DNA of 40,468 bases from Desulfohalobiaceae bacterium. Lineage in GTDB: Bacteria > Desulfobacterota > Desulfovibrionia > Desulfovibrionales > Desulfothermaceae. Below the pieces are notes generated by a model. It was not told the DNA's origin and ran no database searches. It saw nothing but the letters and a program-made list of their open reading frames with translations. The DNA lies in the NCBI GenBank assembly GCA_027013815.1, contig JALWFY010000100.1:1-40468 (forward strand). The letters run 5' to 3'. Numbering within the stretch: position 1 is the stretch's first letter; the number at the start of each line of letters is the position of its first letter. The translations under genes were made by a program, and so were the position numbers. This document shows positions 1-8,930 of this stretch, one piece after another.

Positions 1-1071
1 AACAACGTAAGGACTCCTGTTGAAAGAGAGGGGGATCTTAGGGCACAGATTATGGCCAATGTGATTGGAATAGAGAGGATAAGGGAACTTGTCAATAAAT
101 ATGGAATAGATATGGTAAAGTTTTATTGTACGGCGATGCTGAATTATTCTGAAAAGGTGCTCAGGAATTTAATAAAAGAGATAAAAGATGGGGTATATGA
201 ATTTGAGGACTATTTGGACGATGATGGCCTTGGTACAGAGGATATAAAGATAAGGCTGAAACTCTCCATAGACAATACCCAGGCTATTTTAGATTTTTCA
301 AAGACCGATATCCAGACAAGGGGTAGTATAAATGCAGTGTATTCTATTACCTTGTCTGCAGTACTATATGTGTTTAGGGCCTTAATAAAAGATGATATAC
401 CCACTAATTCAGGCCTCCTTAGACCCCTTAAGATAATTACCAGAAAAGGGACCATAGTTGATGCATGTTTCCCTGCACCAGTAGCAGGAGGAAACGTGGA
501 GACATCTCAAAGGATTGTAGATGTGATACTAGGGGCCTTGTCCAAGGCCATTCCTGATAAGATCCCAGCAGCCAGCCAAGGGACAATGAACAATATTTCC
601 ATTGGGGGCATAGAGGGAAGGGATGGTCAGCCCTTTGCGTATTATGAGACAGTTGGAGGGGGTATGGGTGCGTCAAAGGACATGCATGGGGAGAGTGGGA
701 TACACTCACACATGACCAACACCTTAAATACCCCAATTGAGGCAATGGAATTTAGCTATCCATTTATGGTGACAAGATATTCTATTAGAAAAGATTCTGG
801 AGGAAAAGGCAAATTTTGTGGAGGGGATGGTATTGTAAGGGAGATAAAGCTCCTAAGTGATGCAGAGGTCACAATATTGTCAGAAAGGAGGAGACATAGA
901 CCATATGGTCTTGAGGGCGGAGGACCTGGTAAACCTGGGAGAAATATAATTATAATGCACGATAATTCTTATGATATGCCAGGAAAATTTAATAACTTTT
1001 TAAAAAAAGGGACCATTATTAGGATTGAGACCCCGGGCGGTGGAGGATATGGAAAGGATAGAAAAAAATGA
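1..1071 (+). CDS. Hydantoinase B/oxoprolinase family protein, C-terminal part
   Basis: The reading frame is open from base 1, so the gene starts before the window; the ATG at 52 is internal. The first residues (VRTPVEREGDLRAQI) match the conserved region where HyuB-type proteins carry a G-D-L-x-A-Q segment. The C-terminus has the Gly-rich tail typical of the family (ETPGGGGYG just before the stop). HyuB-type subunits work with a HyuA partner in ATP-dependent opening or carboxylation of hydantoins, 5-oxoproline or ketones such as acetone and acetophenone; which substrate applies cannot be told here. The partner would be expected upstream, outside the window. The stop codon overlaps the ATG of the next gene by 4 nt (ATGA). 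Confidence 0.9.
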   Translation, partial: NNVRTPVEREGDLRAQIMANVIGIERIRELVNKYGIDMVKFYCTAMLNYSEKVLRNLIKEIKDGVYEFEDYLDDDGLGTEDIKIRLKLSIDNTQAILDFSKTDIQTRGSINAVYSITLSAVLYVFRALIKDDIPTNSGLLRPLKIITRKGTIVDACFPAPVAGGNVETSQRIVDVILGALSKAIPDKIPAASQGTMNNISIGGIEGRDGQPFAYYETVGGGMGASKDMHGESGIHSHMTNTLNTPIEAMEFSYPFMVTRYSIRKDSGGKGKFCGGDGIVREIKLLSDAEVTILSERRRHRPYGLEGGGPGKPGRNIIIMHDNSYDMPGKFNNFLKKGTIIRIETPGGGGYGKDRKK

Positions 1072-1493
1072 CTCGTTATTCTAATATTTATATAATTATA
1101 TTAGCTGCAATTTTACTGACACTAATAGCTGGATATTTTATTGTAGATAGTGAGAGGGATTACAGAGATTCTCTTAATATTGTTAATAATATTGAGACAA
1201 TTAACAAGTTAGACAATGAATTAAATAAGAATATATTAGAATCTAGTTCTTTTTTATATGGAAGTTATGATCAAATCATAAATATTTTTGATAAATTACA
1301 AAAGTATACCGATGAATTACTCCGTAGTTTACAAAACAAAGAAGATAGACACATAAAGAGTATACACATAATAAAAATTTATAAAAAATTATTAAATCAT
1401 AGAAATAAAGATATCTATAATTTTATTAAATATGATTCTATAATTAAAAAAAAATATAATATATATTTCTGTATTTATCCTAAAATACAATAA
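1068..1493 (+). CDS. N-terminal fragment of split membrane GGDEF-EAL protein (helical sensor part)
   Basis: The fragment starts with one membrane helix (about residues 7-23), followed by an all-helical, Lys/Asn-rich extracytoplasmic stretch. Segments such as KLDNELNKNILESSSFLYGSYD resemble the DAHL (double all-alpha-helical ligand-binding) sensor family; that assignment is tentative. The frame stops at 1493 just after an A9 tract (1446-1454). Moving to the +1 frame at that tract gives an open frame running without a stop into the GGDEF-EAL part that ends at 3120, so the two are almost certainly one protein of about 680 residues. ATG overlaps the upstream hyuB stop by 4 nt, suggesting coupled translation. 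Confidence 0.7.
   Translation: MTRYSNIYIIILAAILLTLIAGYFIVDSERDYRDSLNIVNNIETINKLDNELNKNILESSSFLYGSYDQIINIFDKLQKYTDELLRSLQNKEDRHIKSIHIIKIYKKLLNHRNKDIYNFIKYDSIIKKKYNIYFCIYPKIQ
1446..1454 (+). other. A9 homopolymer at the frame change in the GGDEF-EAL gene
   Basis: Nine consecutive A residues sit exactly where the sensor fragment leaves frame. Loss of one A, or gain of two, would fuse the fragments into one reading frame. This could be a sequencing error, a phase-variable switch, or a site of transcriptional slippage. Ordinary -1 ribosomal slippage on A-rich heptamers would give the wrong frame. Confidence 0.6.
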
Positions 1494-1557
1494 TGAATTT
1501 AGTAATATTAATAATACCAAATATCATGAAATTCTCACTAATATTGTTTCGTCTTTA

Positions 1558-3120
1558 TTGTTGATAAGAAACAATCTAAATTTAGATGTATTAAATTCTT
1601 TAAAAGAATATATAAATTTTTTAAAAAGATATAAACCTAATAGTAAATTAGAAAGATTGTCTATTTATAAGATAATAAATCACCTGGAAATTTTTATTAA
1701 ATATTATCCTTACTATATAAATACAATAAAAAAAATAATTAATGGACAATCATTGAATATATTGAAAGAATTGAAAAATGTATATCAAAAGGAAAACGAA
1801 TTTATATTTAAAAAATTTATTTTATTAACAATACTTTTCGCATTTGGACTAATAACGGCAATAGGTTTTATTATATTTTATATAATGCGTCTTAGAAAGG
1901 CCGCTTCTATAGATTATTTAACAGGGCTATATAATAGAAATCGTCTAATCTATGAATTAAGATACAATAAATATCATGTGCTTTTTATAGTAGGTATTGA
2001 AGACTTTAAACACATTAATAATTTTTATGGAGTTAAAATAGGCGATGAGTTTTTAAAATTATTTGCAAAGAGATTAAAAAAACTAGTAAGTAGTTGTTGT
2101 AGGGGAAAGATTTATCGTCTTGGTTCTGATGATTTTGGAATCTTACTTAGAAAGCAATATGTTAATGATCCTGAAACATTAGCGAATTATATTATTAATA
2201 ATATGGAAAACAATGGGTTTAGAATACAACAATGGGATATACCTATATCGATTGCTATTGGTATTTCATTAGAAGAGCCGTTTCTTGAAAAAGCAGATTT
2301 GACTTTAAAATATGTAAAGCAGAATCCTAGGCTAAAATATGCAGTTTATACAGAGGAGATAATGAAGATTGAAAAGAATATTGAGAATAATATGAAGATA
2401 TTAAAGGTGTTAAAATCTGCCTTGGAATCTAATAGAATAGTTCCATATTATCAGCCTATTCTTGATAATAAAATAGGAAAGGTGGTTAAGTATGAGTCCC
2501 TTGTTAGGGCATTTAATGAAAAAGGAGAAATGTTATTACCTGGAGAATTTTTGGAAGTTGCTAAAAAAGGGAAGTTGTATGGCGAGATAACAAAGTGCGT
2601 GATAGAAAAAACATTTGAATATTTTAAAGAAAATCCTTGTGAATTCTCAGTAAATCTTTCAGTTGATGATATAGTAGATGTTTCTATCAGGTTATTTATT
2701 ATTGATAAATTGAGAAAAAATCCAGAACTTTCAAAAAGGGTAATGTTTGAGATTTTAGAGAGTGAAGGTATAGAGAATTTTGATATAGTGTCAAAGTTTA
2801 TAAAAGACATTAAACAATATGGTGCAACTATTGCTATAGATGATTTTGGAACTGGATATTCTAATTTTTCATATTTATTACAATTAGATGTAGATTTTAT
2901 CAAAATAGATGGCTCTTTGATTAAAGATATACATATTAATAAAAATTCAGAGATAATTGTTAAGACTATAGTGAATTTTGCAAAGAAGCTTAATATAAAG
3001 ACAGTAGCTGAATTTGTACATAATTATGAAGTCCATAGAAAAGTAATAGAACTAGGTATAGATTATTCTCAAGGTTATTTTCTAGGAAAGCCAAGTCCAA
3101 CTTGCGATTTATCTAGTTGA
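1558..3120 (+). CDS. GGDEF-EAL c-di-GMP protein, C-terminal part of split gene
   Basis: Numbering is from the TTG at 1558, though the frame is open back to 1444. Residues 1-85 complete the helical sensor, 87-110 form a second membrane helix, and 115-270 are a GGDEF domain (DYLTGLYNR at 119). Its signature is GSDDF (189-193) instead of GG(D/E)EF, so cyclase activity is doubtful. The EAL domain (about 280-515) keeps the residues needed for phosphodiesterase activity: E313 in YESLVR, N366, E398, DDFGTGYS at 428-435, K449, E485 and QGYFLG at 505. The likely role is degradation of c-di-GMP in response to an extracytoplasmic signal. No good ribosome binding site precedes 1558, which supports expression only as a fusion with the 1068 fragment. 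Confidence 0.88.
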   Translation: MLIRNNLNLDVLNSLKEYINFLKRYKPNSKLERLSIYKIINHLEIFIKYYPYYINTIKKIINGQSLNILKELKNVYQKENEFIFKKFILLTILFAFGLITAIGFIIFYIMRLRKAASIDYLTGLYNRNRLIYELRYNKYHVLFIVGIEDFKHINNFYGVKIGDEFLKLFAKRLKKLVSSCCRGKIYRLGSDDFGILLRKQYVNDPETLANYIINNMENNGFRIQQWDIPISIAIGISLEEPFLEKADLTLKYVKQNPRLKYAVYTEEIMKIEKNIENNMKILKVLKSALESNRIVPYYQPILDNKIGKVVKYESLVRAFNEKGEMLLPGEFLEVAKKGKLYGEITKCVIEKTFEYFKENPCEFSVNLSVDDIVDVSIRLFIIDKLRKNPELSKRVMFEILESEGIENFDIVSKFIKDIKQYGATIAIDDFGTGYSNFSYLLQLDVDFIKIDGSLIKDIHINKNSEIIVKTIVNFAKKLNIKTVAEFVHNYEVHRKVIELGIDYSQGYFLGKPSPTCDLSS

Positions 3121-3554
3121 GAATATAGAAGGATTCTAACAAAGGTTGGGAAAAGATAGCTTTTTATCTAAATCAATTTTAAATAGCTAATCATTATAAC
3201 TTTTAAAACAAATTTAATTACACTGATTTTATGATTAGAAGAGCAAGTAACATTATTTGTGTAAATATCTATTTTGTAAAGTAGTATGCCATCAAAGGCT
3301 ATTATGCAAGATGCAATATATTGGTCCCAGTGTATCTCCTACTCAGATATGTGTTAGTTCTCCTAGGAATTCTAAACAATAGTCTCATTTGACATAGGCG
3401 AAAGATAAGGATTATATCTGCTTATGAGCAAAGCATCTGTGTGGCAATTATTTCTTCATCCTTATGGTGAAAATGCTCCATATGGGGTCCACCTCAAAGT
3501 AAATGAGCCTGAGCTTTGGGGTAACACAATACTAAAAAATTGAGAGGTTAATTT
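3121..3554. other. Intergenic region with one dubious 39-codon frame
   Basis: These 434 bases are AT-rich and hold no recognisable gene. A frame at 3424-3543 (+) encodes 39 residues (MSKASVWQLF... ending NTILKN) and stops 12 nt before the permease. It has no clear ribosome binding site and I recognise no family. It could be the C-terminal remnant of a lost gene or chance. Confidence 0.3.
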
Positions 3555-4850
3555 GTGAAAGATCAACAAGAAAAATTAGGGCTGAAAGAATTGGTTTCCA
3601 TGGGAGTGGGAGGAATGGTGGGAGGAGGTATTTTTTCCGTTCTTGGCCTTTCTGTTAGTGTAGCAGGTCACGCTGCTCCTATAGCCTTTGGCCTTGGTGG
3701 GATTGTAGCTTTGGTCACAGGATGGAGTTATATCAAACTTGCCTTAAAATACCGTTCAGATGGAGGAAGTTTTACCTATTTGGAGCATGCTTTTTCATGG
3801 CCAAATATTGCGGGACTAGGTGGATGGTTACTGCTAACTGGATATGTTGGTACCCTAGGTCTCTATGCTTATACTTTTGGGGTTTATGGTAGTGCAATTC
3901 TAGGGCATTCTCAAGGGGGAACTCTTGTATCTCATGTGCTTTCCTCAGGGATATTGCTTACCTTTCTTGGAGTAAATCTATATGGAGTTAAGGCCTCTGG
4001 GCAATCCGAGGATGTATTGGTATTGATAAAAGTTTTGATTTTATCGTTATTTGCTTTTGTAGGACTTTTTTATGTGCGTTCAGATCATGTGTTGCCGGTT
4101 TTTAATACTGGATGGATGGGAGTTTTTATGGGCGCTGCCCTAATTTTTGTAGCGTATGAGGGGTTTGAGTTGATTCCTAACGCAATAAATGAAATGAAAG
4201 ATGTACAGCATAATCTGGCGCGAGGGATTTTTATTTCTATAGTGATAACAACCCTAATTTATATTCTGGTTTCTTTGGTAGCTGTGGGGAACTTATTACC
4301 TGAACAGATATCTCGATACAAAGAATATGCCTTGGCTGTGGCTGCAAGACCTTTTTTGGGTCATGCTGGGTTTATGTTAATTAGTCTGGGAGCACTGTTA
4401 TCTACAGCATCTGCAATAAATGCAACCCTCTTTAGCACTGCACGCTTAGGTATGGCTATTTCCCTAGAAGGAGATCTTCCTAAGGCTTTCTCTCATAAGG
4501 AACGTAGAGGCAATATACCCTATGTTAGTTTAATTGTAATTACTTTGATTTCAGTAGTCTTTGTGAATACTATGAACCTTACTATTATATCCTCATTTGC
4601 TAGTTCTACTTTTTTGTTGATTTTTGCATCAATTAACCTTTCAGCATTCCGCTTGCGTAGGAAAATCGGTATTCAACCATTCCTGCCAATACTGGCCATG
4701 ATAGCCTGTCTGGCCTCTTGGATTGTGTTGATTGGTTATTTGTTCAAGACTTCATCATGGGACCTCACATGGATTCTTGGTACCTACCTTGTGATCTCTT
4801 TAGCAGAATTCCTTTTTAGTAAGAGAAGGGTAATTATGCGAAAGCTATAG
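3555..4850 (+). CDS. APC-superfamily amino acid/amine permease
   Basis: This 431-residue protein has about twelve hydrophobic helices and no signal peptide. The first helix carries the family signature as GVGGMVGGGIFSVLG (about residues 17-31; consensus G-x-G-x-x-x-G-x-G-I-F), which forms the unwound substrate-binding part of TM1. The length matches APC transporters, which are inner-membrane proton- or sodium-coupled carriers for amino acids and amines. The substrate cannot be read from sequence. The GTG start at 3555 is preceded by GAGAGG at 3542-3547. The gene stands alone, with a 434 nt gap before it and a broken TonB receptor after it. Confidence 0.88.
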   Translation: MKDQQEKLGLKELVSMGVGGMVGGGIFSVLGLSVSVAGHAAPIAFGLGGIVALVTGWSYIKLALKYRSDGGSFTYLEHAFSWPNIAGLGGWLLLTGYVGTLGLYAYTFGVYGSAILGHSQGGTLVSHVLSSGILLTFLGVNLYGVKASGQSEDVLVLIKVLILSLFAFVGLFYVRSDHVLPVFNTGWMGVFMGAALIFVAYEGFELIPNAINEMKDVQHNLARGIFISIVITTLIYILVSLVAVGNLLPEQISRYKEYALAVAARPFLGHAGFMLISLGALLSTASAINATLFSTARLGMAISLEGDLPKAFSHKERRGNIPYVSLIVITLISVVFVNTMNLTIISSFASSTFLLIFASINLSAFRLRRKIGIQPFLPILAMIACLASWIVLIGYLFKTSSWDLTWILGTYLVISLAEFLFSKRRVIMRKL

Positions 4851-4917
4851 ATGATAAAATAACTTTTTTATCTTGATAATTCTTTAATTAACCCCTTACA
4901 ATTTTTCCTTCCTGGAG

Positions 4918-6726
4918 ATGTCTTGGTTCAGCGTGGATTGGAGTATGATTCCTTTAGAGGACTTTAGGTATATAGAGATATCAAAGGGTGCATTTAGTGC
5001 AAAGTATGGTAATACACTTGGTGGATATATAAACCTTGTATCACCTGACACAGTAACAAATGGATTATATTTTAGTTCTGGTTATAAACGGTATGATACT
5101 TATTTTTTAACAGGGGGAAGTTCTTTTAGATATTCTAATTTTGGGATTAAATTAACTTCAGGATATTATTCAACAAATGGATATTTAAGAAATAGTGAAG
5201 CGCAACGCTCGGATATTTCTGGAGATCTATATTATTTTTTTCAAGACAATGGACGTATAAAGTTCAGTCTTGCATACAGTAAAGGTGATTTCCACATGCC
5301 TGTGGAAAATAATAAGGATAAGATAGGATTTGATTCCCATTATCCCGAGAGCGCAGGTACTTATCTAGCAGGACCAGGCATTAGATTTAAAAATGGTGAT
5401 ACAAATGGGGATAATTCATTTTATAGAAAGAAGAGGACGCAAATTGATGTTTCACTTAAAAAAAAGATTTTGGGTTTTGATAGTGACTTAGCCTTTTATT
5501 GGGACAATGAGGATAGAAAAGATATTATCTATTCTTATCTTGAGGATAAAAAAATATTAGAAAGAAAGGCCACACCTGACAGGACTTATGGATGGCATGC
5601 AATTTTTGGATATTTTTTAAATAACCATCATATAACATTTGGTGGAGACGGAAATTATCAAGGCTATGGTGGAACAAAGAACACTTTTGTGTCATCAAAA
5701 TATTTTTACTGGCCCCCAATAGATGGGAGCGATGAATGGGACGCCTCTAGGTACCATGGTATTTACATAGATGACACATATAAATTGAATAAAAATCTTT
5801 CTGTGTACTTAGGGCTTAGATATGAGAACTATTATGCAGATCAGAGTGTTGACCAGGTTGTTGGGTATAATTCCTTTGGTAAACCTATTGGTTGGGAAGA
5901 GGTTGACAAGACATTTGATAAATCTGTGTTTTTGCCTAAGTTTGGTTTGGACTTAATATTAAATAAATATATATCTCTTTACACCCACATTGCAAAGGCT
6001 GCAAGATTTCCAGATAATCCTGCATTTTATTGGTATTATGCTGGATATCGTCCAGAAATTGATCCCAATTCAAATATAAAGAGAAAGGACTTAACTTATG
6101 AAGATGCAACAGAATCTGAACTGGGATTAAGGACAAATTTGTTTGACAGGGCATATATTGATTTTTGCCTTTTTAATTATGTTGTTGATAATTATATTAG
6201 GTGGATATTTGGATATGCCCCAAGTAGAGTTGTATACAATATAGATAAAGTGAGAATTGATGGCCTAGAGATGAATACTAATATTAACTTAATGAATTAT
6301 CTATATTTATTTGGAAATTTTACATGGCAAGAAAGCAAAAAGAGTGGAGATGTATTAGATGGTTCTAATAAACTTAGTAGTGGATTATCAGAACTTCCCA
6401 AATGGAAGTTTAATACTGGTATAAAATATGAGAGACCAGATGGAATGGTTGTAAAGACAACACTCCATTGGGTTGATAAAAGATACGTACCTTATTTAAA
6501 CGGCGCTGCGCCGGATGGTACTCCATTGGGAAGACCAATAGTCTTAAAAAAGCTCAGTTCCTATTCAGTGGTAAATGCATTGGTTAGATATCCTATATTA
6601 ACTCATAGAGTAAAGGCTTTTTTGACTGCAGGTGTAGATAATTTATTTAATAAATATTATGAAGAAGAATTAGATTTTCCAGCTCCCAAAAGAACGTTTT
6701 ATATGGCATTTGAAATGAAATTTTAA
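4918..6726 (+). pseudogene. TonB-dependent outer-membrane receptor lacking signal peptide, TonB box and half the plug
   Basis: The open frame begins inside the plug domain: IPLEDFRYIEISKGAFSAKYGN matches the conserved plug segment that normally lies 80-120 residues into the precursor. After this comes a complete-looking beta barrel with alternating strands and a C-terminal aromatic residue (FEMKF). No signal peptide, TonB box or N-terminal plug half exists in any frame upstream: an in-frame stop lies at 4885, and the permease ends 67 nt before the ATG. The only GGAG abuts the ATG directly, so initiation would be poor. Without an export signal the protein cannot reach the outer membrane, so this is probably a remnant left by a deletion. 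Intact relatives import metal chelates, cobalamin or other ligands. Confidence 0.65.
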
Positions 6727-6748
6727 TTTAAATGGCGGGGAGGATAAA

Positions 6749-7267
6749 ATGAGCAAAATTGCCAATATAAATTTAATACCAATTGGCATTGTTGATAATA
6801 CATTTAAAAAAACTATGCCAAGGCCAAAAAATGGTACACCAGATGATGATTATTATGATGAGTTAAAGGAATATTTTAAGAAAATAGAATCATTAGAGTC
6901 TGATATTAGAATTTTTCCAGAGTATGAGGCTGCTTTAGAAGGGATAGATGAATTTTCACATATACTTGTGTTGTTTTGGCCCCATTTGATATCAGAAGAA
7001 AAGAGGTCTACCCTTTGTGTCCATCCAATGGGAAGAGGGGATATACCTAAAAAAGGGATTTTTGCAACTTGTAGTCCAATTAGACCCAATCCAGTATTGT
7101 TGTCCCCCGTTAGATTAATAGAAAGACACAAAAATATTTTAAAGGTAAAGGGATTGGATGCCCTAGATAAGAGCCTTGTTGTAGATATTAAGCCATATTT
7201 AGGTCATTATCATTCAATTGAAGGGACTAGGTGTGCTGATTGGATGGAAAAAATAATAATGAGATAA
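6749..7267 (+). CDS. TrmO/TsaA-like S-adenosylmethionine-dependent methyltransferase family protein
   Basis: This 172-residue protein shows the TrmO fold motifs in order: PIGIVDN near the start, GIDEFSHILVLFWPH in the middle, GIFATCSPIRPNP, then GLDALDKSLVVDIKPYLG. TrmO methylates N6-threonylcarbamoyladenosine at position 37 of tRNA-Thr. Two family positions differ here: the Arg in the usual FATRSP is Cys, and the GLS after RPNP is LLS. The protein may therefore be a paralogue with another role. It lies 22 nt after the TonB receptor remnant, with GGCGGGGAGG as ribosome binding site, and 63 nt before the CooC-like gene. Similar TrmO-like genes sit next to metal-transport genes in anaerobes (from memory). 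Confidence 0.8.
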   Translation: MSKIANINLIPIGIVDNTFKKTMPRPKNGTPDDDYYDELKEYFKKIESLESDIRIFPEYEAALEGIDEFSHILVLFWPHLISEEKRSTLCVHPMGRGDIPKKGIFATCSPIRPNPVLLSPVRLIERHKNILKVKGLDALDKSLVVDIKPYLGHYHSIEGTRCADWMEKIIMR

Positions 7268-7330
7268 AATATAATTTACTGTAAGAATTTAAAAATTTAT
7301 TTATACAATTAAATTATGGAGGTTTATACC

Positions 7331-8119
7331 ATGAAGATAGCTGTATGTGGAAAAGGTGGCAGTGGGAAAAGTACTGTGCTAACATTAATTACAAAGTCTC
7401 TTTTAAACACTGGAAAAAAGGTAGTGGTGTTAGATTCAGATGAGTCTAATTCAAGTTTGTATTGGATGCTTGGATTTGATTCTTTGCCTCTGCCTTTAAT
7501 GGATTCCTTGGGTGGGAAGAAAAAGGTCCAAAAAAAGTTGATTGAACGTTTCAAGGATGGATTTAAGGAGCCTGAGATCTCCATATGGATGGAGGATGAA
7601 ATTACATATAAATCCCTTATGCCCAAATTTGTACTTGAAAAGCAAGGTGTTAAATTAATTCAAACTGGCAAGATACATCAGGCTTTAGAAGGTTGTGCTT
7701 GTCCCATGGGGGTTGTTACAAGGGAATTTTTAAAAAAATATAGATTAGAGCCAGAGGAGGTCATGGTTATAGATATGGAGGCAGGTATTGAACATTTTGG
7801 CAGGGGCATAGAACAAAGTGTGGATCAGGTCTTGAGCGTAATAGAACCTTCCCTTGAATCTATTTCACTGGCTGAAAAGATAAGTGAATTAAGTAGATCA
7901 GTTGGGGCCTGTTTTAAAGGAGGTATATTAAACAAGATCATGTCTCAAGACCAAGAATCTTATCTTTGTAGTGAACTCCAAAAAAGAGAGATCCCTGTGC
8001 TCGGTGTTATACACTATTATCCAGAAATCCAATCTGCCTGTCTTATGGGAAAGAATATACACCATGAAAAGGCCCTAAAGGAATCAGAATATATAATAAA
8101 GAAGATTATATCCATATAA
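7331..8119 (+). CDS. CooC-like P-loop ATPase (nickel/metal insertion factor family)
   Basis: The start at 7331 is preferred over 7316 because GGAGGT lies at 7318-7323. The 262-residue protein has a deviant Walker A (GKGGSGKST, residues 7-15), the aspartate switch DSDESN (35-40), a CAC motif within GCACPMG (C122 and C124), and a Walker B with the CooC signature VIDMEAGIEHFGRG (146-159). In CooC the CxC cysteines bind nickel at the dimer interface, and the ATPase matures carbon monoxide dehydrogenase. Related MinD-family ATPases serve other metalloenzymes. No CODH gene is in the window, so the client is unknown. Confidence 0.88.
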   Translation: MKIAVCGKGGSGKSTVLTLITKSLLNTGKKVVVLDSDESNSSLYWMLGFDSLPLPLMDSLGGKKKVQKKLIERFKDGFKEPEISIWMEDEITYKSLMPKFVLEKQGVKLIQTGKIHQALEGCACPMGVVTREFLKKYRLEPEEVMVIDMEAGIEHFGRGIEQSVDQVLSVIEPSLESISLAEKISELSRSVGACFKGGILNKIMSQDQESYLCSELQKREIPVLGVIHYYPEIQSACLMGKNIHHEKALKESEYIIKKIISI

Positions 8120-8205
8120 AAAGAACCATCATCTCCATAAAAAATTAGATTATATAGAAAATAGCCTGTTATTAAAATAGTGCAAGTTAGTTGATGTGTA
8201 TTCTA

Positions 8206-8234
8206 TTGACTAAAGGGGTATTGAATATTAATAA
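8206..8234 (+). promoter_or_regulatory. Promoter of the TetR-family operon
   Basis: TTGACT at 8206-8211 and TAATAA at 8229-8234 are separated by 17 nt. The -10 box touches the left edge of the perfect palindrome at 8234-8259, as expected for an autorepressed TetR promoter. A similar TTGACTAAAG -35 region lies before the gene at 10886. Confidence 0.6.
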
Positions 8235-8259
8235 TTATAACTAACAGGTTAGTTATAAT
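8234..8259. promoter_or_regulatory. TetR-type operator, copy 1
   Basis: This is a perfect inverted repeat with 12-nt arms (ATTATAACTAAC and its complement) around AG. It overlaps the start-site region of the TetR promoter. The inner TATAACTAAC-N2-GTTAGTTATA core is identical to that of the palindrome at 10898-10925. Confidence 0.8.
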
Positions 8260-8307
8260 CTAAATTGATATAATTTTGATTAAAGGAAATAACAGGGATT
8301 TAAATTT

Positions 8308-8925
8308 ATGGCGAAGAAGAGACTGAGTTCAGAAAAGAGGAAAGAGCTGATATTAGCAAAGGTAAAAGAGTTGTGCACAAAAAAGGGATTTGCTGGCACC
8401 ACATTGGATGAGATTGCAAGGAGCGCTGGGGTGAGTAGGGCATTGGTTATTCAACTTTTTGGCAATAAAGAAGGTCTTTATAAGGAGCTTTTAGATGATA
8501 TATTTAAAAGCCATCCAATGGAAAAAGATCCAGATATAATGTATTATGCAAAACAGGACAATGATTTAGGAGTATTTTTGGCATTTGCTGAACATATTTA
8601 TAAAAATATGGCAGTAGAAAATTCTGTATCTCCTCTTAGGCTCTTATTATTTATTATGTTAGAAAAACCAGATATATATAGAGAACATTTTCAAAACAGG
8701 AGGTTAAAAGGACTTAAAGTCCTTGAAGAATATATTCTCAAGGGAATTACACAGGGGAGATTTCAGAAAGTGGATGTGGGACATATATCTATTTGTTTTT
8801 CTTCAATGATAATATATATACTGCTAGAGAAAATTACTCTACAAGGCAGAGTAAACAAAGAGGAGTTTTTGAATATAATAAAGACAATGGCTCTATCCAT
8901 TTTAAATGGAATAAAAAGGAGGTGA
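8308..8925 (+). CDS. TetR/AcrR-family transcriptional regulator
   Basis: This 205-residue protein has an N-terminal TetR helix-turn-helix (residues 12-58). The segment TTLDEIARSAGVSRALVIQLFGNKEGLY holds the recognition helix, although the usual Tyr-His-F after the turn reads QLFGNKE. The C-terminal part (60-200) is helical and of typical size for ligand binding and dimerisation; the inducer cannot be inferred. It is first in a tight operon with the zinc-ribbon/winged-helix gene (5 nt gap) and the flavin reductase. The palindrome upstream indicates autorepression, and its twin upstream of the flavodoxin-AhpD gene indicates that gene is a second target. Confidence 0.9.
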   Translation: MAKKRLSSEKRKELILAKVKELCTKKGFAGTTLDEIARSAGVSRALVIQLFGNKEGLYKELLDDIFKSHPMEKDPDIMYYAKQDNDLGVFLAFAEHIYKNMAVENSVSPLRLLLFIMLEKPDIYREHFQNRRLKGLKVLEEYILKGITQGRFQKVDVGHISICFSSMIIYILLEKITLQGRVNKEEFLNIIKTMALSILNGIKRR

Positions 8926-8930
8926 TGGTA

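Noticed and set aside
437-745. 102-codon minus-strand frame within the hydantoinase B gene
   Set aside because: It is a shadow of a well-conserved plus-strand gene and shows no family features.
1446-1454. Programmed -1 ribosomal frameshift on the A tract
   Set aside because: The GGDEF-EAL part lies in the +1 frame relative to the sensor fragment, so a -1 shift would not join them.
3424-3543. 39-codon frame before the permease as a leader-peptide gene
   Set aside because: No ribosome binding site, no regulatory codon run and no attenuator hairpin are visible.
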